DNA of 64,000 nucleotides from Planctomycetota bacterium (GTDB lineage: Bacteria > Planctomycetota > Phycisphaerae > Phycisphaerales > SM1A02): NCBI GenBank assembly GCA_027618565.1, contig JAQCEQ010000002.1, positions 1-64,000 on the forward strand. Direction: 5' to 3'. The position numbers were made by a program, and so were the translations under genes. The notes under the pieces are model-generated. The model did no database searches, was not told where the DNA came from, and saw only the letters and a list, made by a program, of their open reading frames with translations. Shown here in pieces: positions 1-8,219 of the stretch. Within the stretch, counting starts at the first letter, position 1. The number at the start of each line of letters is the position of its first letter.

Positions 1-1
1 C

Positions 2-499
2 TGGCCGGCACTGCAGGTGGACACCATCATCGAGGGCGGTGACGAACTGGTGCATGCCGCCGTGTTCGGGATCCTGGCCATGATCGTCTGGCGTGCTGGG
101 TGGTTTGCTTCCCCCGCGCGATTCCTGGCCGGCGCCCTCGCTTGGGCGTTCCTCGACGAAGCGCTGCAGGGCGTGGAGTGGGTTCGTCGCCACGCCGTCG
201 ATGGGGACTTCATCGCTGACGCCGCTGGCATCGTCGCGGGGTGGGGCGTGATCAGGGCCTCGCGTGCGGCTCGAACCTGCCGCGAGTCGCCGCGTGACCC
301 GGCGCGCACCCTGGCACGACGCGCAGCCGCCGGGTTCGCAGGTGCGACCGGAGCCATGGCCGCGGCACTCCTCGTCGCCCACATCGCCGTTTGGCTGCAG
401 GTGTTCCACACAGCTCCGTGGGGCGCTCCCCGCGTGCTCGTCGTGGCTATCGCACTGGCATCCGCGCCGGTGGCGGCTCTGTTGCGTCGACGCGCTTGA
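2..499 (+). CDS. VanZ-like membrane protein, 5' end outside the window
   Basis: The reading frame is open back to the first bases of the window, so the true start probably lies upstream; the first in-window start is a GTG at 17. The opening D-x-x-x-E-G-G-D-E-x-x-H (about residues 2-13 from that GTG) resembles the D-K-x-x-H motif that begins VanZ-family proteins. It is followed by hydrophobic segments and a D-E-x-x-Q segment (E-A-L-Q) near residue 50, also typical of VanZ. A further hydrophobic pair sits near the C-terminus. VanZ proteins are small integral membrane proteins linked to glycopeptide tolerance or cell-envelope roles; the role here is not known. The 3' end overlaps the convergent lipoprotein gene by about 50 bases. 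Confidence 0.6.
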   Translation, partial: WPALQVDTIIEGGDELVHAAVFGILAMIVWRAGWFASPARFLAGALAWAFLDEALQGVEWVRRHAVDGDFIADAAGIVAGWGVIRASRAARTCRESPRDPARTLARRAAAGFAGATGAMAAALLVAHIAVWLQVFHTAPWGAPRVLVVAIALASAPVAALLRRRA

Positions 500-908
500 C
501 GGCGATCGTTGCGCGCGACATCTGCGGGTCGATCGAGTTGAACTCGATCAAGACATCGGCGTGCCGTCCGTGCTTGAAGTAGGTGGTCTCCACGCGGTCA
601 CGAGATTCGGTGCGCCGGAGGATCGTCCATCCATGGTTGGCGTACCTGACGTCGGTGGCCTCGACGGCCTTGGCGACGCTCTCCATGCGGCCAAAGCAGA
701 TGGCCCGTCCGCCCTGGAGTTCACTGCCGGAGAGCGTGAGGCCGGTGGACTGCCGAACCTCCGTCCCCGCCACCAGCGGGACATCCGACTCCAGGATCGT
801 TGTTGGTCCTGACGAACACGCCGACAGCGCCGACGCCAGCACAATGGCCATCGCTATCGCCGACGCCCTCGCGCATCCCCGCGCCGCGAGCGCAGCCGTG
901 CGAAGCAT
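447..908 (-). CDS. putative lipoprotein of unknown function
   Basis: The protein is about 153 residues and is not recognised beyond its export signal. From the ATG at 908 it starts with M-L-R-T, then a hydrophobic stretch ending in L-S-A-C, which is a good lipobox with Cys31 as the lipidated residue. An ATG at 944 would add 12 residues but gives a less compact signal peptide, so 908 is preferred. The mature part is a single small domain with alternating beta-strand-like segments (for example T-T-Y-F-K-H-G and V-L-I-E-F-N). It is divergent from murJ with about 60 bases between starts, and its tail overlaps the VanZ-like gene. Confidence 0.6.
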   Translation of the reverse strand: MLRTAALAARGCARASAIAMAIVLASALSACSSGPTTILESDVPLVAGTEVRQSTGLTLSGSELQGGRAICFGRMESVAKAVEATDVRYANHGWTILRRTESRDRVETTYFKHGRHADVLIEFNSIDPQMSRATIAVKRVDATEPPPARMPVR

Positions 909-967
909 GACACGCCAACCGATTTGTACCCACGCCGATGGCATCGAGCCGAGAAGATACCGCCACG

Positions 968-2596
968 ATGCCCAAGGGCTTTGAGCACCACGCCCGCACC
1001 TTCACGCTGCTGACGATGGCTAGCCGCGTTACCGGGCTGGCGCGCGATGCGGCGCTCACGCGAGTATTCGGCCTCGGGCCAGTGGCTGACGCGTTCACCT
1101 TCGCGTTCATGGTCCCCAACTTGTTCCGACGGCTCTTTGGCGAGGGAGCGCTCTCCTCGGCTTTCCTGCCCGCCTACGCCAAGCACCTGGAGTCCGACGG
1201 CGAACGGGAGGCTGGGTTCCTGGCCTGGCGAGTGCTGTCGCTTGCCGGCATCGTCATGGCGGCCATCGTGGTCATCGGCGAGCTCGCCCTGGGCGCCATT
1301 CACCTGGTTGACGCGCGCGAGCAGACCTCACTCTCACTGGCGCTCCTCGCCATCATGTTGCCGTACATGCCGCTGGTGTGCCTGGTAGCGCTCCTCGGCG
1401 CGGTCCTGCAGGTGCATCATCGATTTGGCCCCACGGCGAGTGCCCCTGTCATCCTGAACCTGACGGTCGCGGGTGCTGCCGTCGCGGGTTGGTTGACGCT
1501 GGGCGAGTCCGACGGGGTCAGTCGAGCCGTCATCGTCGCGCTCGCCGTCTTGGTGTCCGGCATTCTGCAGCTTGCGTGGTGCCTTCTGGCGGTGCGCCCA
1601 CTGAAGGTCGTTCGGCGCGGCACCTCCGAGCGAGCACACCAGGTGGCTCGTGGAGTGTGGGCCACCACGGTCCCCATGGCGCTGGGCCTTGGCGTGCTGC
1701 AGATCAACACGCTGGTCGACGGCATCATCGCCAGCTGGCCCACGGCGGTCGGTCCCACGATCCTGGGGTTCGACTACCCGCTCAAGGAAGGCTCGATGTC
1801 GACGCTGAGCTTTGCCCAGCGCCTGTACGAGTTCCCGCTGGGCGTCTTCGGCGTGGCGATCGCCACCGCGATCTTTCCGCAGCTCGCGCGGGAGGCCTCG
1901 GACCCAGCCAGGTTTCACGCCACGCTTCGGCGTGGACTGCGACTCTCGGTCTTCCTCGGAGCCGCGGCAAGCACGGGTCTTGCGGCGGTGTGCCTGCCAC
2001 TGGCGACCACGCTGTATGTTGGCGCCGCCTTCACGATGGACGATGCCTGGCGCGTGGCGTGGGTGGTGCTGGGCTATGCCCCCGCGATCTGGGCCTACAG
2101 CGTCAACCAGTTGTACACGCGCGCGTTCTACGCGATGGGTGACACCAGGACGCCGGTCCGCCTGAGCATCGCGATGGTGGCCCTCAACTTCACGCTCAAT
2201 GTGATCCTCATCTGGACGCCGCTCGGCGTTGCGGGACTGGCTTGGAGCACGGGCGCCTGCGCCGTACTCCAGTGCGTGATCCTGGGGCACAAACTCGCTC
2301 ACCGCACGGGACGGATCGTGGATCGCGACGTTGGACTGTCTCTCCTGCGAAGCGCCGGGATCGCGCTGGGCATGGGCGCGATCGTGGCGGTCATCGTCTC
2401 GACCTTCACCATCGACTCGTGGTCTAGCGCCGCCGTGGCGCTCCTCGCCGGGACCACCATGGGCGCGGGCCTGGTGATCGCCGCTGCCGCGCTCCTGAAG
2501 GCGCCAGAACTCAGCTGGGCGATGGGGCGACCGGCGCCCTCGGCCAGCGAACCGTCGGACAACTCTCCGGGCGGGACTACTGGGGCTTCAGGCTGA
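968..2596 (+). CDS. murJ: lipid II flippase MurJ (MviN family)
   Basis: The product is a polytopic inner-membrane protein of about 542 residues that would flip the peptidoglycan precursor lipid II across the membrane. The N-terminal signature S-R-V-T-G-L-A-R-D, then F-x-V-P-N-x-F-R-R-L-F-G-E-G-A and A-F-L-P-A-Y, is diagnostic of MurJ/MviN. About 14 hydrophobic helices follow, with the family segments L-P-x-G-x-F-G-V-A-I-A-T and Y-T-R-A-F-Y-A-M-G-D-T-R-T-P. The frame is open to 938, but the ATG at 968 places the conserved sequence at the usual distance and avoids the divergent lipoprotein start. The 3' end overlaps the convergent M16-like gene by 20 bases. Confidence 0.93.
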   Translation: MPKGFEHHARTFTLLTMASRVTGLARDAALTRVFGLGPVADAFTFAFMVPNLFRRLFGEGALSSAFLPAYAKHLESDGEREAGFLAWRVLSLAGIVMAAIVVIGELALGAIHLVDAREQTSLSLALLAIMLPYMPLVCLVALLGAVLQVHHRFGPTASAPVILNLTVAGAAVAGWLTLGESDGVSRAVIVALAVLVSGILQLAWCLLAVRPLKVVRRGTSERAHQVARGVWATTVPMALGLGVLQINTLVDGIIASWPTAVGPTILGFDYPLKEGSMSTLSFAQRLYEFPLGVFGVAIATAIFPQLAREASDPARFHATLRRGLRLSVFLGAAASTGLAAVCLPLATTLYVGAAFTMDDAWRVAWVVLGYAPAIWAYSVNQLYTRAFYAMGDTRTPVRLSIAMVALNFTLNVILIWTPLGVAGLAWSTGACAVLQCVILGHKLAHRTGRIVDRDVGLSLLRSAGIALGMGAIVAVIVSTFTIDSWSSAAVALLAGTTMGAGLVIAAAALLKAPELSWAMGRPAPSASEPSDNSPGGTTGASG

Positions 2597-4082
2597 GCGG
2601 GTCGCGCGGCGGCAGGTGCTGGACCGGACCGAACACGGCCTCGATGTCCTGCATGCTGGCGCGCCCATTCTCGTCGCCCGGAGCGATCTCCTCCCAGTCG
2701 CCCACCACCAGCACCGACATGTGCTGCGTCTGGAGCAGTCGCTGCGCCACGCGCTGGATGTCTTCCCGGGTGACGGTGTTCACGCGGTCGCGGTAGGTGT
2801 CCCACCAGTCCGAGGGGCGGTTGGTCATCTCGTCGTCGGCAAAGACGGCGACGGTCGCGGCCTTGGAGCCAAAGGTTTGCGGGAAGGTCTCGATGAAGGA
2901 CTTCTTCGCCGTCGCCAACTCTTCCTCGGTCACCAGCGTGTCGCGCATCTTGGCGAATTCCTCCAGGATGAGCTTGGTGGAGAGGGCCACGGTGGCGTTC
3001 TTGCTCTGCACGTCCGCGTGGATCGTGCCCAGGGCAAAGGGGTCCGCCTTGAATCCGCTGCCGGCCGAGTAGGCCAGACCCTCGTCCGAGCGGACGCGCC
3101 TGGTAATGCGGCTGGTGAAGCCGCCGCCCAAGATCTCGTTCATCAAGGTCGCCGCGACGGCATCGGGATCCTCCCGCTGCAGGCTGCGCCCGCCCACGAA
3201 GACCTTGCCTTGGGGGATGTCCTTCTGGGCGTGATAGAGGCCATGCGGCATCTCTCGCTGGTCGGCCTCGGGGGCGGGGTTCCGGGGACGGGAGGCGGTC
3301 TCTGTGACGAAGGCCTTCTCCAGTGTGCCCATCATCGCGTCGGGATCGAAGTCGCCCGAGACGGTGACCACCGTGTTGCCCGACCGGAAGATCTGGCTGG
3401 AGATGTCGCGCATCGCGGACTCATCCATAGCCATGATCTCGTCGGCGTTGGGCTGCGCGCCGCGCCATGTGTCCTCGCCGAAGATCAGGAAGCGCCATTC
3501 GTAGCCGGCGATGGAGTCGGCGTCATCATTGCGCTGCTTGAGACCCTCCAGCATCGTCTCCTTGGCGATGCGCAGGCGTTCCGAGTCAAAGCGCGGCGCG
3601 CGCAACATGTCCATCATCAGGGACAGCGTGGAGTCAAAGTTGCTCGCCAGCGTGTTGAGGCTGGCGCCGCTGGCCCACGACCCGCCCGAAATGCCCACGC
3701 TGCTGGCCATGAAGTCCAGGGTCTCGTCCACCTCGGATGGAGTCAGGCGCTCGGTGCCGCCAGCGCGCATCTGCGATGCCGCGAGGCCTGCCAGCCCCAT
3801 GCTGTCGGCTCCCACCATGTTTTGGCCGCCCATCGCGCTCACGCTCAACGAGATGAGCGGGAAGGTCTTGTCGGGCGCCATGAACACCACGGTGCCGTCG
3901 CTGAGCGTGCGCCGGAATTCGCTGGCGTTGGGTGGCGTGAAGGTCAGCGGCGGATACTGGATGTCTCGCGGATGCGATGGGATCGCGTCGTCGGCGAAGG
4001 TGGGCGCGGCGTTGGCGACCGTGGCGACGCACGGCAGCGCAATCACGCAGCAGAGGAGTTGGAGTGCGATTCGGTGGCACAT
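2577..4082 (-). CDS. M16-family peptidase-like protein lacking the zinc motif
   Basis: This is an exported protein of about 501 residues with the insulinase/processing-peptidase fold. From the ATG at 4082 there is a clean signal peptide ending near V-A-N-A. Where active M16 enzymes carry H-x-x-E-H, this one reads M-G-L-A-G-L-A-A-S-Q-M, so it cannot bind zinc in the usual way. The second domain has the typical R-R-V-R-S-D-E-G-L-A-Y-S. It probably acts as the non-catalytic partner of the upstream M16 protein, as in known alpha/beta pairs. An ATG at 4163 overlaps the upstream stop (ATGA) and could serve as an alternative start; 4082 is preferred because of the signal peptide. Confidence 0.85.
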   Translation of the reverse strand: MCHRIALQLLCCVIALPCVATVANAAPTFADDAIPSHPRDIQYPPLTFTPPNASEFRRTLSDGTVVFMAPDKTFPLISLSVSAMGGQNMVGADSMGLAGLAASQMRAGGTERLTPSEVDETLDFMASSVGISGGSWASGASLNTLASNFDSTLSLMMDMLRAPRFDSERLRIAKETMLEGLKQRNDDADSIAGYEWRFLIFGEDTWRGAQPNADEIMAMDESAMRDISSQIFRSGNTVVTVSGDFDPDAMMGTLEKAFVTETASRPRNPAPEADQREMPHGLYHAQKDIPQGKVFVGGRSLQREDPDAVAATLMNEILGGGFTSRITRRVRSDEGLAYSAGSGFKADPFALGTIHADVQSKNATVALSTKLILEEFAKMRDTLVTEEELATAKKSFIETFPQTFGSKAATVAVFADDEMTNRPSDWWDTYRDRVNTVTREDIQRVAQRLLQTQHMSVLVVGDWEEIAPGDENGRASMQDIEAVFGPVQHLPPRDPLSLKPQ

Positions 4083-4159
4083 GGTGGAAGTCTCGGTTGG
4101 AATGGTGCGATGGTGTTCGTAGTGTGCGCGCGAGAGTGCGAGTGCAAGTTGGTGCGGGC

Positions 4160-6055
4160 TCATTCCTTGCTTCCGCCTTCCAACTCCGCGAGTCGAGCCT
4201 TGGCCTTCTTCATGACATAGTCCATCAGGGGTTTGGCCTCCGGCGGCATCTGCGCGCCTTGCGCCTCCATCTGGGCCAAGGCATCGCGGAGTTCCTCGGC
4301 ATCGGTAATCCCCATGATCTGCTGCGCTGCCTGTTTCGCCATGCCCTGCATGGGGGCGGGCAGAACTGCCAAATCTGCGTCCTCGGCAGCGGGGGCGGTC
4401 CCCGCCTTGCGCCGGTAGATGGCGACCGAGCGGTTCTCCGGGGTGAAGTACTCCTTCGCGACGCGCTGGATGTCCTCCGCGGTCACAGCCTGGAGACGCT
4501 TGGGCTCCTCGTTGATGTACCTCCAGTCGCCCAAGTTCTCGGCGAACCCAAGCTGGATCATGAGGAAGAAGTTGTTCTGGAGGCGACGGTACGCATCGGC
4601 CGCGGACTGGTTGCGCACCTTCTGGAGTTCGTGATCCGACACAAGCTCGTTCTGAAGCCGGGCAACCTCCGCGTACCAGCCCTGTTCCAGCTGCTCCGGC
4701 GTGGAGTCGCCCTTGACTTCGGCGCTGAAGGAAAAGGCACCCGCATACTTGCGATTGTCGCCACCCGCGCCCGCGCTTGACGCAATCTCCTTGCCTTCGA
4801 TCATGCTCTTGTAGAGCCGGCCAGTGCGCCCGTTGAGGACCTGCGAGAGCATGTCCAGCGCGTACGAGTCCGTGTGGCTAAACGGCACCGTGTGGTACTG
4901 GACCGTGACGCTCGGCTGCGCCTCGGCCTGCGCGATCATGCGCATCTCGGCGCGCTGTGCCACCTCTTCGGTGACTACGGGCGGCGGGTCGATCTCGCCG
5001 CGCTCCAGCCGGGAGAAGTACCGGGTGATCTGTTGCTTGGCGTCCGCGGGGTCAAAGTCGCCGACCATGACGCCAACGAGGTTGTTGGGCCGGTAGTAGA
5101 TGTTGAAGTAGTGCAGTGCTTCCTCGAAGGTGTAGGAGTTGAGGTCGCTGGGCCAGCCGATGACCGGCCACGAATAGGGCGACGACTGCCAGAACATGCT
5201 CTCAAACTGCTCTTGGAAGACGCCGGTTGGGGTGCTGTCAATACGAAGCCGGCGCTCCTCGTGGACTGCGTCGCGCTCACTGTAAAACTCGCGGAAGGTG
5301 GAGTTGGCCAGGCGGTCACTCTCCATCCAGCACCAGAGTTCGATCTTGTTGCTGGGAATCGTGATGATGTAGAAGGTGATGTCGTAGGAGGTGAAGGCGT
5401 TCACCCCGGAGGCGCCGGCCTCGATGTAGATGAGGTCAAACTCGTCCTTTACGATCGTTCCGCGCGACTTCTGGTCCGACTCAAGCCGCTCCAGCTCGCC
5501 GTTGAGAGACGACAGCGCCTCGGCGGTGCCTGGCTCGTTGGCGCCCAGCGCGGCCATCTCCTTCTTGATCGTGGCGATGCGCTCTTCGTGCACGCGGCCC
5601 TGTTGTTCCTCCATCTGCGTACGCAACTGCGCGCGCAGGGCCTTGATCTCGTCGGTGTCGTTGGCGGGATCCCACGGGTTGTCGATCTCGCCGGCGCGGG
5701 CACGCTTGTACTGGCCGTCCCAGATGAGCTGGTTGATCCGGTCGCGCAACTCCTTTTGCCTGCCCCGGAAGGCCGCGTCTCCGGCGGCGTTACGCGTCCC
5801 GATGATGTCGGTCCCCTTGAACATCATGTGCTCAAAGAAATGGCTGATGCCGGTGATCCCCGGGCGCTCATTCACGCTGCCAACCTTGGCCACCCACCCC
5901 GCCGCGATCGCGTTGGGTTGGTCGTGCCTTGGGCAGAGGAGGAACTTCATCCCGTTGGGGAGGGTGAATTCCTCGACTTCCACCTGTTGCGCCAGGCAGG
6001 GGCTGGCCAGGAGGGTGAAAGCAAGGAGCGCGATGGCGGTGATTGGGTGCTTCAT
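4160..6055 (-). CDS. M16-family zinc metallopeptidase with coiled-coil insertion
   Basis: This exported peptidase has about 631 residues. The signal peptide runs from M1 to about S-P-C-L-A (residue 22). The zinc motif H-F-F-E-H is at residues 72-76, and the distal glutamate is expected within R-D-A-V-H-E-E-R-R near residue 266. In most M16 enzymes these are about 75 residues apart. Here a charged, helical insertion of roughly 115 residues (about 88-200, rich in K, E, Q and R) lies between them and is probably a coiled coil. The C-terminal part has the R-N-Q-S-A-A-D-A-Y-R-R segment of M16 repeats. The gene heads a two-gene unit with the inactive M16 partner. The frame stays open upstream to 6256, but the ATG at 6055 begins the signal peptide. 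Confidence 0.88.
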   Translation of the reverse strand: MKHPITAIALLAFTLLASPCLAQQVEVEEFTLPNGMKFLLCPRHDQPNAIAAGWVAKVGSVNERPGITGISHFFEHMMFKGTDIIGTRNAAGDAAFRGRQKELRDRINQLIWDGQYKRARAGEIDNPWDPANDTDEIKALRAQLRTQMEEQQGRVHEERIATIKKEMAALGANEPGTAEALSSLNGELERLESDQKSRGTIVKDEFDLIYIEAGASGVNAFTSYDITFYIITIPSNKIELWCWMESDRLANSTFREFYSERDAVHEERRLRIDSTPTGVFQEQFESMFWQSSPYSWPVIGWPSDLNSYTFEEALHYFNIYYRPNNLVGVMVGDFDPADAKQQITRYFSRLERGEIDPPPVVTEEVAQRAEMRMIAQAEAQPSVTVQYHTVPFSHTDSYALDMLSQVLNGRTGRLYKSMIEGKEIASSAGAGGDNRKYAGAFSFSAEVKGDSTPEQLEQGWYAEVARLQNELVSDHELQKVRNQSAADAYRRLQNNFFLMIQLGFAENLGDWRYINEEPKRLQAVTAEDIQRVAKEYFTPENRSVAIYRRKAGTAPAAEDADLAVLPAPMQGMAKQAAQQIMGITDAEELRDALAQMEAQGAQMPPEAKPLMDYVMKKAKARLAELEGGSKE

Positions 6056-6158
6056 GGCGGGGATTCGAGTCACGGAGACTAGGCCCCTTTGGCACGGAAC
6101 GGCGGAAAGACGCGTTTCCCGTTTGGAATCGAGGGAAACTGCAATACATTGCAAGAAG

Positions 6159-7994
6159 ATGAACCCACGCTCCTTCGCGATGGCCCTCGCGGCGACCGCT
6201 GGCTGTGCTGTTTCCGCCACCGCCCAAATGAGGGTGGTGTCGTGGAATGTGGCCAAGATGGTGGGGGATCACGTCGCCATCGAAGCCGTCTTGGCTGCTG
6301 CGCACGCCGATGACAAGCCTGGATTCGCGGTGCCGGTTGACGTGTTCGCGTTCCAGGAGGTGGCGGAGGACATGACGACCCAGCTCCTGGCAGCGGTTCA
6401 GGCTGCGGCCCCGGCCGGCTCGACCTACGCCATGGCCACCTTCACCTCCATGGGCATCGAGGACTGGGCAGGTGGAGCCCAGTGCCTCATGTATAGGACA
6501 CAATCCATTGCTGAGGTGACTTCTGGCCATGTCGACATCTCCACCGGTGCCAGTCGCTACTCGGATCGATGGCAACTCCGGCTGGTTGGCTACGACTCCA
6601 ATGTGGCCCGCTTCTATCTCTACTCCTCCCACCTGAAGGCCAGCATCGGATCGAGTAATGAAGACGCGCGCCTCGCCGGTGCCACGGCACTTCGCAACAA
6701 CGGCGATGCGCTCGCCGCGAACACGCACCTTGTCTTTGTCGGTGATTACAACGTGTACAGCCATGAGGAGCCAGCCTTTTCCCGGATGCTCGAGGGCGGC
6801 AACAACCCGGGCGTTGATTCCTATGGCGGCGGATCATGGGCAGGGGTGGGGAACGCGATCAAGCACACACAGTCGCCACGATTGACCACCGATGTCTTGG
6901 TGGGCGGTGGCATGGATGATCGGTTTGACCTCCACTTGCCAGGCCCGGCCATGGTGGACGGTGCGGGAATCTCGCTCATCTCCGGCAGCATGCGTGCGTT
7001 CGGGAATGATGGCCAGCATTTCAACACCAACATCAACGACGGCAACAACACCTATTACCCCACGAACATCGCTCGATCCAACGCACTCGCCGACGACCTC
7101 TGGGCGGCCAGCGACCATGTTCCAGTCATCGCGGACTACCAGGTGCCTGCGCGCCTGCTGGCCTCCGTCGTGGGGCTCCCCGCGAAGCTCATCGAGGGGG
7201 CGGCGATCCTGGTCACGCTCCGGGTCACGAATGCCGCCAATGCCGTCGTGCCACAGGGTGGCGACGAATTGATCTGGATCTCCAATGTGACCGGCAACCT
7301 TCAGGGATCGTGGTCGGGCAATACGCCGGCGGGATCATCGAACGACGGCTACTTCGAGCTCTTCGCCCCCACCCCGGGCGCCGCCTACGGAACGATCGTG
7401 ATCCAGACGAATTCGCAGATGGCGTTTCCAACGACCGCGGTTCTGGAGGTGCAGGTTCCCGTGCTCCGCCACTCCCATCCGTCGCTGGACAGTGCATCCA
7501 TCGTGACGGCGGACGCCGCGAAGGTGGAGATCATCGATCCATCCATGCCCACCGTGTTCGACATCCCGATCTGGAACAACGGCTGGACCCCATTGCAATC
7601 GGGCGCCTCGATCGGCTCCGTGTCGCTGGACACCGGCACCGACTGGTCGGCGGCCGCAGTGACCTCCGGGCTCATCACCAGCGGAACGGGAACGGTGCGC
7701 GTCACGATTCCGGCGGGCAGCGACGCCGAGCAGGGGACGCTTCGCATCACGATGAACGAGGAGCAGATTCCCGGCGCAACCTCCAGCATGCTCACGGTGT
7801 CGATCACCCCCTCTGGCGGGGGCGGGTGCCCCAACCCGGCGGACCTGGATTGCGATGGGACCGTGGCGGGAGGCGACCTCGCACTGCTCCTGGCCAATTG
7901 GGGCACCACTGGCGCGGGACCAGCCGACATCGACGGTGACGGCATCGTCTCCGGTGGCGACCTGGCGCTCATGCTTGCCGCCTGGGGCACCTGA
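6159..7994 (+). CDS. secreted endonuclease/exonuclease/phosphatase-fold protein with dockerin
   Basis: The protein has about 611 residues. It opens with a signal peptide (to about T-A-Q, residue 23), followed directly by V-V-S-W-N-V-A, the first strand of the endonuclease/exonuclease/phosphatase fold. Expected catalytic elements follow: F-Q-E-V near residue 66, V-G-D-Y-N-V (D-x-N) in the middle and the closing A-S-D-H-V-P-V. After this domain come two or more beta-sandwich-like segments. A C-terminal pair of D-x-D-x-D-G calcium loops (C-P-N-P-A-D-L-D-C-D-G-T ... D-I-D-G-D-G-I) forms a type I dockerin-like module ending in A-A-W-G-T. The substrate is unknown; secreted nuclease or phosphodiesterase activity is likely. 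The frame is open far upstream, antisense to the M16 gene, so the ATG at 6159 was chosen from the signal peptide. Confidence 0.85.
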   Translation: MNPRSFAMALAATAGCAVSATAQMRVVSWNVAKMVGDHVAIEAVLAAAHADDKPGFAVPVDVFAFQEVAEDMTTQLLAAVQAAAPAGSTYAMATFTSMGIEDWAGGAQCLMYRTQSIAEVTSGHVDISTGASRYSDRWQLRLVGYDSNVARFYLYSSHLKASIGSSNEDARLAGATALRNNGDALAANTHLVFVGDYNVYSHEEPAFSRMLEGGNNPGVDSYGGGSWAGVGNAIKHTQSPRLTTDVLVGGGMDDRFDLHLPGPAMVDGAGISLISGSMRAFGNDGQHFNTNINDGNNTYYPTNIARSNALADDLWAASDHVPVIADYQVPARLLASVVGLPAKLIEGAAILVTLRVTNAANAVVPQGGDELIWISNVTGNLQGSWSGNTPAGSSNDGYFELFAPTPGAAYGTIVIQTNSQMAFPTTAVLEVQVPVLRHSHPSLDSASIVTADAAKVEIIDPSMPTVFDIPIWNNGWTPLQSGASIGSVSLDTGTDWSAAAVTSGLITSGTGTVRVTIPAGSDAEQGTLRITMNEEQIPGATSSMLTVSITPSGGGGCPNPADLDCDGTVAGGDLALLLANWGTTGAGPADIDGDGIVSGGDLALMLAAWGT

Positions 7995-8013
7995 CCTCCG
8001 AACTCAACCCTGA

Positions 8014-8115
8014 GAGTCCGCCCTGGGGCAGTGGGGGCTCACCAGCCGAGAGGTCCTGGACGGCAACGGCATCGTGGACGGCAGCGACCTGGGGGCCATG
8101 CTGGCCGCGTGGTGA
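8014..8115 (+). pseudogene. remnant of a dockerin-like C-terminus
   Basis: In the frame ending at the TGA 8113-8115 the sequence reads A-L-G-Q-W-G-L-T-S-R-E-V-L-D-G-N-G-I, followed by V-D-G-S-D-L-G-A-M-L-A-A-W and stop. This is the second half of a planctomycete dockerin pair (Q-W-G linker, D-G-N-G-x-V-D-G-x-D-L, A-A-W). An in-frame TGA at 8011 cuts it off from anything upstream, and there is no plausible start. It lies 19 bases after the intact dockerin of the endonuclease-like gene, so it is either a decayed duplication of that module or the tail of a deleted neighbour. Confidence 0.6.
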
Positions 8116-8117
8116 AG

Positions 8118-8191
8118 AGGCCGGAGCGGGATTTGAACCCGCGAATAACGGATTTGCAATCCGTCCCCTTAGGCCACTTGGGTATCCGGCC
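8118..8191 (-). tRNA. tRNA-Cys (GCA)
   Basis: Read on the minus strand, the acceptor stem GGCCGGA pairs perfectly with TCCGGCC. The D-arm region is followed by an anticodon stem CGGAT/ATCCG around a loop with anticodon GCA. The T-arm is GCGGG-TTCAAAT-CCCGC. The discriminator base is T (U73), the usual identity element for cysteine tRNAs. The 3' CCA is not encoded (CTT follows). The gene is 74 bases and stands alone between the dockerin remnant and a divergently oriented lipoprotein gene. Confidence 0.95.
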
Positions 8192-8219
8192 GCAAGTGAG
8201 TCGATATTCTCCCACACGA

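Noticed and set aside
2616-4220. 534-residue plus-strand open frame opposite the inactive M16 gene
   Set aside because: Antisense to a gene with a signal peptide and family motifs; the translation is low-complexity.
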